Source: VFKI01 sp964647825 (GTDB lineage: Bacteria > Pseudomonadota > Gammaproteobacteria > DSM-16500). From it: DNA of 64,000 nt. The notes beneath the pieces are model-generated. The model made no database searches, was not told the DNA's origin, and saw only the letters and a list, made by a program, of their open reading frames with translations. A program made the position numbers and the translations under genes. Below are positions 17,011-26,241 of this stretch, one piece after another. Location of the stretch: contig CAZYJL010000005.1 in assembly GCA_964647825.1 (NCBI GenBank), forward strand, positions 62,001 to 126,000, read 5' to 3'. Positions within the stretch are counted from its first letter, which is position 1, and each line of letters begins with the position of its first letter.

Positions 17011-20000
17011 ATGCCATTAAAATTAAAAGACACAGCATTACTCGAGCGGGCATTCTTACCTCAACCAAAACCCTTATCAGAAAAAGCCTTATTTGCTGCA
17101 AGAAAAGCACTTTATGCATCCAAAGAGATTAGTAAAATTGAAGAAAACATTGCAGAAATTATCAAAAAAGAAGAAAAAGAAGAAAAAGAAGAAAAAGAAG
17201 AAAAAGAAGAAAAAGAATATTCTGTAAACGATACCAAACAAATACTTATAAACACAGAACAAATTATTATTTACGATGGTAGTGATATTGAGCATGGCAC
17301 GCTTGATAATGGTAAAACACTTGACATGCTAAAGACAGTAAACCATCCTGATCTACCAAAAATTCAAAAATTTAATGCGCAATTTTCAGAACTGATCCAA
17401 AAAATTATTGCTATCTCAAATAAATTGGAATGTCAAAATCCATCTTCTCCCAGCACATCTGGATCAGAGAAGAAAAACGAGCGAAAGGACACTCTAGACA
17501 TAATAAAAAAACGCATCATCAAGAGAAATTATTATTATAAGCAAAATAGTCTTTTCTATTCTAGTATAAAAGGTATTTTTGAAATGATTGCACTTTATTT
17601 AGTGCACCCAAAGTATGATCTAATCAAAAAAATAAATGGGGTAAGTCAATTATCAAAGGAATTAAATGCTTGCGCCAACGGGTTATTTGCTAAAGCACAA
17701 GATATTTGTCAGTTTTTTCAAGAAACCAACACATTAGAAGACTTACTCGCTGCTGAAAGAAAATTTATTTTCGAATCACTTGCCAACAATTATATTAAAG
17801 AAAAAGGAATCACTGACGGCACTTCAGTTCATGCGCGCAACACGTTACTACATTACTTTGATAAAAATAGTTTCAATATTCCCGGTGGTGAGAAAATCTC
17901 AGATGTTAAAGAAGGTTTTGGTGACCTTGCTAAAATCACAGGAAAAGATTATATAGAAATAGTTGATCAATTTTATAAAATTTACACACCAGAATATATT
18001 ATTACAAAAATTGCTGAAAATATTTATCATTCAATATCACTCGAATTTAAAAAAAATAAAATAGATCAAAGAAAATTCAATGAATTCATAGATAAATTAG
18101 TCACAGTGATACCTATCAGTAATATTGAAGGTTGGACTCACTACGTATTCAATATAGATGACAGCTATGCTTTTTCTCTTAAATCAATTAACGAATTAAA
18201 AATAGCACTCACATATTTTTTTCATAAAAAAGAAATTTCTTTATTTAAACTATACTCAGAAACATTCAGTTTCAAACAAGAATCATATGATGTTTATTTT
18301 GTTCCTAACAGCTCTATTTATTTCTACCTTGACTCAGAACAAGAGCCTAAAACAGATATCCCACCAAACCAAGAGGAAAATATTTTTGAATTAATCAAAA
18401 AATACAAAATAAAATTAAATCAACATATATTTAAAAAATTAACCGGATCAGGAATAAGAAATTTTTCAGAATTTGATCTAGAAAATGTTGAGCTAGATGA
18501 ATCCCTAGGCCTAAACGAAGACACAATCAAAGAATTAGTTGATCAAAATGAAAAATTTAAAAGACTAAATAGCTTCACATTTAAAAAACTTATTTCATCA
18601 GGAACTACAGATTTTAACAGTTATAATATAGAAGATATCGAACTAGATGAATCCCTAGGCCTAAATAAAGACACCATCAAAGAATTAGTTGATCAAAATG
18701 AAAAATTTAAAAGACTAAATAGCTTCACATTTAAAAAACTTATTTCATCAGGAACTACAGATTTTAACAGTTATAATATAGAAGATATCGAACTAGATGA
18801 ATCCCTAGGCCTAAATAAAGACACCATCAAAGAATTAGTTGATCAAAATGAAAAATTTAAAAGACTAAATAGCTTCACATTTAAAAAACTTATTTCATCA
18901 GGAACTACAGATTTTAACAGTTATAATATAGAAGATATCGAACTAGATGAATCCCTAGGCCTAAATAAAGACACCATCAAAGAATTAGTTGATCAAAATG
19001 AAAAATTTAAAAGACTAAATAGCTTCACATTTAAAACGCTTATTTTATCAGGAATTACAAATTTTAAAGAATACAATATAAAAGATATCATGATAGATGA
19101 ATCACTAGTAGAACATGCAGATATCATTGAAAACTTAAGTAGAAATAAAAAAATAATTTTAAAATTTAAAAATGATAGAATATTTGAGAATTTTTTTATT
19201 GTAAATTTCAAAAGAAATTTACAATATTATAATCTAGAAAACATCAACCTAATCAAATTTAAAGAATCATTAGATTTAACTAGTTGTAATATTAGAATAT
19301 TAAATTTAGGCGTAAAAAATATTCAATCCTTTCTTATCCAAGCTGTTGAAATAAATGATATTGAAACCCTGAGAAAATTACTTTGGATGCTTCCAGAAAA
19401 AGCCGACTTGCCTGAAAAAAATGGTTTGTCATTAATACAAATAGCAATTCAACTAAATCAATGGGATTGCGTGGAAGCGATTCTAGCAAACAAAAAAGAA
19501 AAAAATAATAATCAGTATAAATTTTATCATGCACTCAATGCAGCAGCAGAAAAAAATGATCTGGGGCTTGTCAAAATTGCTATTGCTGCAAAAGCAGGCA
19601 TCTCTTACTACTCAACCAGTGGTTTCACTGCACTACATTATGCGGCAAGAAACAACAATCTAGAAATGCTAAAACTCATTGTGAAAGCTGGCGCTCATCC
19701 GATTGAACCTACTCATGATGGTCGCACAGGTGCATTCATTGCAATTGAATCTGGCGCTACTGAATGCTTTAACTTTTTATATAAAAAAACCTCTAAAATT
19801 AATTTTATACAGTTACAAAAGTCTACAAATAAATCACTATTACACGCAGCTGCAGAAGCAAATAACACAACAGTCTTCAAAGAAATACTTGCTGCAGTTG
19901 AGAGCTGTGATTTTTATGATTTATTTATAAAATACAATAAAAAAACCGCGCTAGACATGATGGCTATAAATGGCAACCTTGAGGCTGTTCAAGCATTTAT

Positions 20001-21240
20001 AAATAAAGTAAAAAATTTCAGAAATGTACAACACATAGTGGAATTTCTTAGCACCTCTATTTGGCATACACTGCATAGCGACAAAATAAACGCTGTACAA
20101 AAACAAGAAATCATTCAGGAGCTGCTCATTGCCGGCGCTGATCCAAATGTTCACCATAAAGTAGACAAAACCACAGCCTTACATTATGCCGCACTGCTAT
20201 CAGACGCTGCTATCATCTCGTTACTTTTAAAAGCTGGTGCTAAACCACTCTTAAAAAACAACAGCGTCAATGATAAAACACCCATCGATATTGCATTTAA
20301 AAGCCCGCATATTGATTGTATAAAAGCATTTGCAATACCTGAAGTTTGGCTTGCCTGCCAAAATGAACATGATAAAACTCATGCTGTTTACCTGATGGAA
20401 CATCCACAAAATCTAATGAATATATTTTTAAATTTAAAAACCAACGAAGAATGGGATTTTTTTGTTAATACTTTTGATTCATTTATAAGTAATAACAAAA
20501 AATTGCCCTTCTCAGATGAAATGATAAAACAAATTCTACAAAATGCCTTACAAATGAATCGCCAAGAAACTTTTAATACATTAAGCAGCTTAATAGAAAC
20601 AGTCAGCAATCCGCAACCATTGTCATTCGACAGTAGATTTTTAGACGATGATTCTTGTTATGATAGTGATTTTTACGATAATTTTACGGGACCTAAACCA
20701 GAAGATGAATCTGAATATAAAGAGGAAACCATTGCCAGAAAAGAAATAACTTTTTCCTTTATTAATAAAATTATGACTGATTTGAATCAGATAAAAGAAG
20801 AAATCAAGCCAACGGTTAGCTGGCAATTTTGGCAAAATAATTATTGGCATGGTTATCAGCACTGGAAAATGGGTCATGATATAATCGAACTTGAAATTCG
20901 TAATATTAAAACCACTTTATTCCCAGATATAGCGTTAGAAAAAGATGAAGTAAATCTTGAAAAATATAAAGAAAATATCTTAGATCGACTGATTAATCTT
21001 GCCATCAAGCTTGCGCAAATACGTGGTAAAGATCAACCTGATATCAATAACTCTTTCTATAAAAAAGTCATTAATATTGTTACTAGTAATAATTTTACTA
21101 CTAATAATGAAGAAAAAATTGTGCTAAAAAATATAATAATAGAAGCACTTATCAACGATAAAGATAACTTACAAAAACCAAACATCCAGAGCGAACATCC
21201 ACTGCAAGTGTCTTTTTCTGGCAGATCGCTGACACCATAA
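17011..21240 (+). CDS. Large ankyrin-repeat protein with 50-residue tandem repeats, candidate effector
   Basis: This 1409-residue protein has no signal peptide or clear membrane segment. It shows a low-complexity KEE tract (about residues 52-70), an unrecognised helical region (about 70-465), and five 50-residue tandem units (residues 469-718). Of these units, three are identical at the DNA level. Ankyrin repeats span about residues 770-1110; clear ones are GFTALHYAARNNNLEMLKLIVKAG and TTALHYAALLSDAAIISLLLKAG. A charged C-terminal region follows. Ankyrin proteins of this size are typical type IV effectors of Legionella, Coxiella and Rickettsiella relatives. A PmrA-like site lies upstream and a GGTG-rich leader precedes the ATG. 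Effector status and host target are inferred. Confidence 0.85.
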   Translation: MPLKLKDTALLERAFLPQPKPLSEKALFAARKALYASKEISKIEENIAEIIKKEEKEEKEEKEEKEEKEYSVNDTKQILINTEQIIIYDGSDIEHGTLDNGKTLDMLKTVNHPDLPKIQKFNAQFSELIQKIIAISNKLECQNPSSPSTSGSEKKNERKDTLDIIKKRIIKRNYYYKQNSLFYSSIKGIFEMIALYLVHPKYDLIKKINGVSQLSKELNACANGLFAKAQDICQFFQETNTLEDLLAAERKFIFESLANNYIKEKGITDGTSVHARNTLLHYFDKNSFNIPGGEKISDVKEGFGDLAKITGKDYIEIVDQFYKIYTPEYIITKIAENIYHSISLEFKKNKIDQRKFNEFIDKLVTVIPISNIEGWTHYVFNIDDSYAFSLKSINELKIALTYFFHKKEISLFKLYSETFSFKQESYDVYFVPNSSIYFYLDSEQEPKTDIPPNQEENIFELIKKYKIKLNQHIFKKLTGSGIRNFSEFDLENVELDESLGLNEDTIKELVDQNEKFKRLNSFTFKKLISSGTTDFNSYNIEDIELDESLGLNKDTIKELVDQNEKFKRLNSFTFKKLISSGTTDFNSYNIEDIELDESLGLNKDTIKELVDQNEKFKRLNSFTFKKLISSGTTDFNSYNIEDIELDESLGLNKDTIKELVDQNEKFKRLNSFTFKTLILSGITNFKEYNIKDIMIDESLVEHADIIENLSRNKKIILKFKNDRIFENFFIVNFKRNLQYYNLENINLIKFKESLDLTSCNIRILNLGVKNIQSFLIQAVEINDIETLRKLLWMLPEKADLPEKNGLSLIQIAIQLNQWDCVEAILANKKEKNNNQYKFYHALNAAAEKNDLGLVKIAIAAKAGISYYSTSGFTALHYAARNNNLEMLKLIVKAGAHPIEPTHDGRTGAFIAIESGATECFNFLYKKTSKINFIQLQKSTNKSLLHAAAEANNTTVFKEILAAVESCDFYDLFIKYNKKTALDMMAINGNLEAVQAFINKVKNFRNVQHIVEFLSTSIWHTLHSDKINAVQKQEIIQELLIAGADPNVHHKVDKTTALHYAALLSDAAIISLLLKAGAKPLLKNNSVNDKTPIDIAFKSPHIDCIKAFAIPEVWLACQNEHDKTHAVYLMEHPQNLMNIFLNLKTNEEWDFFVNTFDSFISNNKKLPFSDEMIKQILQNALQMNRQETFNTLSSLIETVSNPQPLSFDSRFLDDDSCYDSDFYDNFTGPKPEDESEYKEETIARKEITFSFINKIMTDLNQIKEEIKPTVSWQFWQNNYWHGYQHWKMGHDIIELEIRNIKTTLFPDIALEKDEVNLEKYKENILDRLINLAIKLAQIRGKDQPDINNSFYKKVINIVTSNNFTTNNEEKIVLKNIIIEALINDKDNLQKPNIQSEHPLQVSFSGRSLTP
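17167..17217 (+). repeat. In-frame GAAGAAAAA microsatellite
   Basis: A nine-base unit encoding Glu-Glu-Lys is repeated about five times near the start of the ankyrin gene. Because the unit is a multiple of three, changes in copy number would lengthen or shorten a charged helix without breaking the frame. Confidence 0.8.
18415..19164 (+). repeat. Five 150-base tandem units in the ankyrin gene
   Basis: Units start at 18415, 18565, 18715, 18865 and 19015. Units 2, 3 and 4 read as identical; unit 1 matches closely only in its second half and unit 5 is diverged. Each encodes 50 residues containing the core LDESLGLNKDTIKELVDQNE. The identity points to recent duplication and possible length variation between strains. 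Confidence 0.92.
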
Positions 21241-21309
21241 AATAATATACTCATCATAGAAAGGTGCGATAGAATCATAAACAATAGGAAAAACGCTATA
21301 ATTTTATCA

Positions 21310-21894
21310 ATGGATGACTCTAAAGGCACCTTTCACATGAAGCGTTGGCTTAAAAAATGGCTACCCAGCCGCAGCTCAATGCAACAAAACGAAAATACAC
21401 GTTGGCTGTCTAAGTGGTTGCATCACCATCCTTATTTATGGACACTCAACCGTCGCACCGTCGCAAAAGGCGTGGCTGCAGGCTTACTCGTCGCATTTGT
21501 CCCTATTCCCGTGCAGCTCATCTTGGCATCTGTTGTTGCTTTCTTAATACGCGCCAATTTACCCATTGCTATTCTATCGACACTGGTCACCAATCCTTTC
21601 ACCTTTGTACCAATCAATTTACTCATTTATCACATTGGTATTTTTATTACCGGTGAAAATATCATGCAAAATGCCCCTGCATTTCATGCGCTAGAGTTTC
21701 ACTGGGGCAATCTTGGACTTGTATGGCAAGAGATTGTCACTTGGTTAGGTTCACTCGGTAAAAGTTATTTAATTGGTTTAGGCATTCTTTCTCTTTCTGC
21801 CTCAATCACAGGTTTTTTACTTGTCCATCTTTTCTGGCGTATCTCTGTTTGGATACATCTACATAGCCGAAGAAATAGAAAAAAGAAACACTAA
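21310..21894 (+). CDS. DUF2062 family membrane protein
   Basis: This 194-residue protein belongs to the DUF2062 family. It has a basic N-terminus followed by NRRTVAKGVAAGLLVAFVPI, hydrophobic segments, the LVTNPFTFVPINLLIYHIG motif, and a final membrane helix (about residues 150-185). The function of this family is not established. The start at 21310 is used; an internal ATG at 21337 (MKRWLKKWLP) is also plausible. The stop lies about 130 bases before the next gene, and the gene is probably transcribed independently of the ankyrin gene. Confidence 0.85.
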   Translation: MDDSKGTFHMKRWLKKWLPSRSSMQQNENTRWLSKWLHHHPYLWTLNRRTVAKGVAAGLLVAFVPIPVQLILASVVAFLIRANLPIAILSTLVTNPFTFVPINLLIYHIGIFITGENIMQNAPAFHALEFHWGNLGLVWQEIVTWLGSLGKSYLIGLGILSLSASITGFLLVHLFWRISVWIHLHSRRNRKKKH

Positions 21895-22022
21895 TGCATA
21901 AATTGTAAAATATGAAATCAATTTTCACAGAGAACAAATTTCTCTGACAATATTGCGCAAGATTTCCTGTTAAAATAGCTAATCATCACATTGAAAAGTG
22001 TGCTGCCAAAGGAGACTTTGCC

Positions 22023-23459
22023 ATGGCCAACGTTGACAGCTCAAGCGCGCAACTCGCTCTGAACCAAATCCTGAAAGCAATTGGTATGAAAGAATCCACT
22101 TACCAAGGTAACGTGACTATCAAAGGCAAAGATCCCATCATCGCCTCACGTCATCGCTTTGGTGAGCTCATGGCAGCAGCGCAAGCTGCATTAGGTATGG
22201 CTTTAGGGCAACTCTAGCAATTGCGTGGCGGCAAACCACAAGATGTTACGACAGATGTGAAACACGCGGTGCATCAGCATCATGGGATTGCCTATATGCG
22301 ACAAAATGGCCGACGTTTACCCTTTTATGATTACGGCTCTGCGGCAGGCGTTGATTCTCCAATGAGTGGTGAATTTTATCCCACGCGCGATGGTCGCTTT
22401 GTCAAAATCGAATTATTTTATCCGCGCTTACGCGATGCGCTCTTCAAAGTTTTGAAATGCGCACCCACACAACGTGCTGTAGAAGCCGCCATTATGCAAT
22501 GGGATGGCGAAGCATTAGAGCGTGCGATTCGTGAAGAATGTGGTGCGATTGGCATGGTGCGCAGTGCAGAAGAATGGCTAGCCCATCCCGTTGGGCGACG
22601 TCTTGCCAGTAAACCCGTCATTGAAGTTGAAAAAATTGGTGACAGCGATCCTATTCCTTTACCGTCAGGATGCGAAAAAGTCTTATCAGGGCTTCGTGTA
22701 TTAGATTGCACGCATGTCATTGGCGGCCCAGTGACGGGACGTACGTTGGCAGAATTTGGTGCGGATGTTTTACATCTTTCAAAACCCAATTACCCTGATC
22801 ACATGAACTGGCGCCTTGAAACCGATATTGGCAAACGTAGTGCTTATTGTGATTTTGATGATCAAGCAGATACTCGCCAATTTTTTCAGTTGTTACAACA
22901 AGCTGATATTTTCACATGCTCGTATTTAAATTTGGATCAACGCGGTATTTCGCCGCTACGCTTGGCCAATGCCAAACCCGGCGTGATTGCACATGAATTA
23001 CGTTGTTTTGATTTTGAAGGTGAATGGGCAAACTTCCGTGGGTTCGACATGATTGCGGTTGCTGTATCGGGTTATGTTGATATAGAAGGCGCAAATGATG
23101 CGCCCTTAATGCCATTGCAAGTTATTTTTGCCGACTATCTCGCTGCCTATGCTGGTGCTGCAGGCATTGCTGCGGCCTTACACCGACGCGCTACCGAAGG
23201 CGGCAGTTATCGTGTGAAAGTCTCTCTTACGAAAATGTGTATGTGGGCACAAGAAATGGGCTTGCTTGATCACAGCGCGCTCAGCGGTGCATTACCGTTT
23301 GCTGATATTACACAAGAAAAAAATCTTCCACTCGCTAAAATCAAAGGACCATTCGGTGAGATTACCTATTTACCCTCGTTAATTGATATGCCCGATATCA
23401 AACCCGGCTTTGTACGTAGTACGCAGCCACTAGGGTCATCGTTGCTGGTGTGGGAGTGA
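22023..23459 (+). pseudogene. CaiB/BaiF family CoA-transferase interrupted by an amber codon
   Basis: The frame opens at 22023 with a good AAGGAG site, reads 64 codons, stops at TAG 22215-22217, and continues in the same frame to 23459. The joined product of about 478 residues has the length of a class III CoA-transferase. Typical features are DCTHVIGGPVTGRTLAEFGA followed by a GKRSAYCDFDD segment, and a central LRCFDFEGEWANFRGFDMIA. One base change explains the break. A downstream restart at the first ATG after the stop would lose the N-terminal region. TAG is an ordinary stop in neighbouring genes such as lipB, so readthrough is not assumed. Confidence 0.8.
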
Positions 23460-23474
23460 AGTAGAGTAAATAAT

Positions 23475-23514
23475 AAAAATGCAGCATTACATCATCATAA
23501 CACTGCATTTTTTT
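23475..23514. terminator. Bidirectional terminator between convergent genes
   Basis: AAAAATGCAG (23475-23484) pairs with CTGCATTTTT (23503-23512) around an 18-base loop. A run of T follows on the plus strand and a matching run of A precedes it, so it can end transcription from both the CoA-transferase and the convergent beta-propeller gene. Confidence 0.7.
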
Positions 23515-23571
23515 ATTAAAAAAATCCAAGCAGTTAAATCAATTTTAAATATCGTATTAGATTTAAACTAA

Positions 23572-24975
23572 CTAAATAGATGACACCACAAGCGACCAGC
23601 TGGCACCATGATCCGTTGATTGGATAATTACTGGCTTAATTAGATTCATACCATGATTTTCGCCAACGGCAACACAAATTGAACCATCTTGTGAACAGCT
23701 AACACTCGCAAGCGTCCCTTCATCCATACCTTGTATCTTTTGTTCTGCCCAATAATCGTTATTATGACCTTGAATGATCAAAGGCAGATAATGATTTGCA
23801 GTATTAGTATTTTGTCCTCCAACGGAAACACATACAAGGCTGTCAGAGGTATTGTAGCAACTAGAAGGGCCGCTTAAATAAACATTAAGATTAAAACTTA
23901 TTTTTGCCTTCTTGAAACTTCCGCTTTGTAATTCTTTCATACTCAAAGAATCAATCATCCCTATCAGACCATACAATCCGCCATAAGTGGGCTGCATCAT
24001 GCACATTAAATTTGTGGCATCGCCTTTACAGTAAATAGACGGTGGGAACATTAAGCGTACACTTCCTCGTGAGGGTTCATAAAAATGAGGAACCTGCCAT
24101 GTCTCTCCACCATTGATCGTGGAGTAAACAACTGAACGTGCAGATAGCATAGGATCATCAGAACGTTGATAACCCGACACGGCACACACAGCATTTTTGC
24201 CGCGACCGGTACAGCTACTGGATGCTAAATAGAGTCCCGATGATGGAGATTGATACACTAATGGGACATACCGCCATGTATTATCCTCAGTCGTAAATTG
24301 AAAAATTTTCTCATTAGAAGCAGCAACACACAAACCTTGATTGGCATCGCCACTACAGCTTACCGACCGCGCGGCTTCATGCGAACCAAAGTCGGAAACT
24401 TCAATTGGACGCTTTTGCCATACTTTTCCACCATCTAGCGTTTGGAATAAAACATATTCATTATCCCCGATACCCCATGCTACACACATGGCTTTATCTT
24501 TCTCTCCCGAGCAACTGACTGAACGCATATAGAGTGCTGGAAAATTTCCAATCGCCACTTTTTCCCAGTTTTTTCCGCCATTTCGACTTTGTATAATAAA
24601 TCCATCTATTTGGTCTCTTTCACCAACTGCGACACAAAGCGCGTCACTTTCCTTGCCAGTACAGCTTACAGATTCTAATTGTTCAACAAGCGGAAAAGAG
24701 TCAAGATTGACATTTTGCCAATTTTTTCCACTATTCAATGTCTGCAATAACACTGGCTTCACAATATTGTTTGCATAGGTATAACCGACCGCTACACAAA
24801 TAGCTGTTGGCCCTTCTCCCACACAGCTTACTTGTTTTAACATTCCCGTGGGCACTTCATCTTCTCGCAATAAAGAAGATTGATTTTGTATTATTTTGCT
24901 TGTTATATTTGCGTGCGCTGATACACACAGCATGCAAATCAAAAAAACTTGATAAAAAAATTTAAATCGCTGCAT
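23572..24975 (-). CDS. Secreted eight-repeat beta-propeller protein (BNR/Asp-box-like)
   Basis: This 467-residue protein has a signal peptide (about residues 1-22, ending SAHA). Eight repeats of about 50 residues follow. Each begins with a pair of cysteines spaced about eight apart (for example SVSCTGKESDALCVAVG) and most continue to an Asp-box-like NGGKNW or DGGKVW turn. The last repeat (SVSCSQDGSICVAVG) mirrors the first, so the ring probably closes as an eight-bladed propeller with one disulfide per blade. It resembles sialidase/sortilin-type propellers, but catalytic residues were not recognised. The role is unknown; an exported binding protein is likely. Confidence 0.75.
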   Translation of the reverse strand: MQRFKFFYQVFLICMLCVSAHANITSKIIQNQSSLLREDEVPTGMLKQVSCVGEGPTAICVAVGYTYANNIVKPVLLQTLNSGKNWQNVNLDSFPLVEQLESVSCTGKESDALCVAVGERDQIDGFIIQSRNGGKNWEKVAIGNFPALYMRSVSCSGEKDKAMCVAWGIGDNEYVLFQTLDGGKVWQKRPIEVSDFGSHEAARSVSCSGDANQGLCVAASNEKIFQFTTEDNTWRYVPLVYQSPSSGLYLASSSCTGRGKNAVCAVSGYQRSDDPMLSARSVVYSTINGGETWQVPHFYEPSRGSVRLMFPPSIYCKGDATNLMCMMQPTYGGLYGLIGMIDSLSMKELQSGSFKKAKISFNLNVYLSGPSSCYNTSDSLVCVSVGGQNTNTANHYLPLIIQGHNNDYWAEQKIQGMDEGTLASVSCSQDGSICVAVGENHGMNLIKPVIIQSTDHGASWSLVVSSI

Positions 24976-25262
24976 CTATTTATATCCTTAATAAAAATAG
25001 CAATAATTTTTCTTAAATCTTATCCTAGCGCTTTTATCTTCCTAGAAAATCACACAAGTAGATAAAAATCCAAGCTGACAATAATACAATAATCTAAGCT
25101 ATTTGCACGAAAAAAACATGCTCGCAAAAACAAAAGAAGAGAGGGATCACTATTCCAACTGAACAAAGTTAACCTGATCTAACTATTCCAATTTGCAAAA
25201 TGCGTTAACAAACCAATTTTGAACTTAAGTGAACAGATATAATATATCTTTTTTTAAGTCAT

Positions 25263-26201
25263 CTAACGCATCCCACCTTTCTTAGGTGGCTCAGGCGTAG
25301 ATTGAAGAATATTATCAACCTGCGACGCAAACTCTTTTCCTTTTACTTTCCATAAACCGGCAACAGATGCTAAACCAAATGAAAATACAGTAGCAACTGC
25401 TTTTAGAAAAATGACTGTTGATGAATCACGGCGTTTTTCAAAACTATTTTTTTGTTTTTCAAAATCTTTTTTAAAAATATTAATATTATTTTTCAACTCA
25501 ACTATATCCTTTGATTTGTGTTTATCTAACTTTGAATCACCTTCTTTGTATTCTTTTATTGAAGCACTTTCTCTAACATCAACCTTACATTTATCAAGCC
25601 CATCTTTCAATTTAACTAAATTTTCATATTTCTTATTATATATTTCATCTTTACTTTCTTTAGGAACAGTCTCCAAATACTTTAAATAATCAGCACATGC
25701 TTTAACTAATTTTTTATGTTTTTCATTTAGCTTTTCTAACAATTCATCTTGTTCTTTTTCTGATTTTAAAGATCTCTCCAAATCAATAACTTTTGTTATC
25801 TGATCAACTTTGCTATAATCGCCATTGTCAACTTTTACAAAATAAACCGCATCATCAACATTTTCATCAAAAACTTTTGCACAACATGTATCTACAGTTT
25901 CTTGTACTTTTTTATCTGATAATTCTGGAGAATTCGCTTTTATATAATCTTTATCAATCAATATAAAAGATTTAGTTGCGCTATCCATAGAAATAGCTTT
26001 AATAATATTGAAAATATCATATTCATCTTTCGGCACATAAACTTTATACCCACCGAAATCTCTATAATCTTGCGATCTTCCTATATGGTCCCTGTCTCTT
26101 GTCTCAACCCTATGGAAATAAGGTTTATCACGTAATTTTTTACATAGGGCATCTCTCCCTTCTGACACAGAACTAGAGAAATTCATCAAAAAGTAGCTCA
26201 T
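25263..26201 (-). CDS. Unknown coiled-coil protein with C-terminal hydrophobic segment
   Basis: This gene was not recognised. From the ATG at 26201, chosen because GAGGGGGAG lies just upstream, it encodes 312 residues. The N-terminal half is mixed alpha/beta (FGGYKVYVPKDEYDIF). Residues about 140-255 are a lysine/glutamate-rich coiled coil, followed by one hydrophobic stretch (STVIFLKAVATVFSFGLASV) and a short tail ending PEPPKKGGMR. The gene follows 26242-27570 by 40 bases on the same strand and is probably co-transcribed. Absence of a signal peptide, coiled coil plus a late hydrophobic segment, and the neighbours make it a candidate secreted effector; this is inference. Confidence 0.7.
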   Translation of the reverse strand: MSYFLMNFSSSVSEGRDALCKKLRDKPYFHRVETRDRDHIGRSQDYRDFGGYKVYVPKDEYDIFNIIKAISMDSATKSFILIDKDYIKANSPELSDKKVQETVDTCCAKVFDENVDDAVYFVKVDNGDYSKVDQITKVIDLERSLKSEKEQDELLEKLNEKHKKLVKACADYLKYLETVPKESKDEIYNKKYENLVKLKDGLDKCKVDVRESASIKEYKEGDSKLDKHKSKDIVELKNNINIFKKDFEKQKNSFEKRRDSSTVIFLKAVATVFSFGLASVAGLWKVKGKEFASQVDNILQSTPEPPKKGGMR

Positions 26202-26241
26202 AGTCTCCCCCTCTTTTGAATATAAATTATGCATTCATTTT

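Noticed and set aside
18415..19164. CRISPR array
   Set aside because: The repeats are contiguous 150-base in-frame coding units without spacers; no CRISPR array or cas gene was seen anywhere.
22215..22217. Amber codon as programmed recoding (readthrough or pyrrolysine)
   Set aside because: TAG is a normal stop in lipB, ctaA and ccmG in this window, and no recoding hairpin or suppressor tRNA was recognised.
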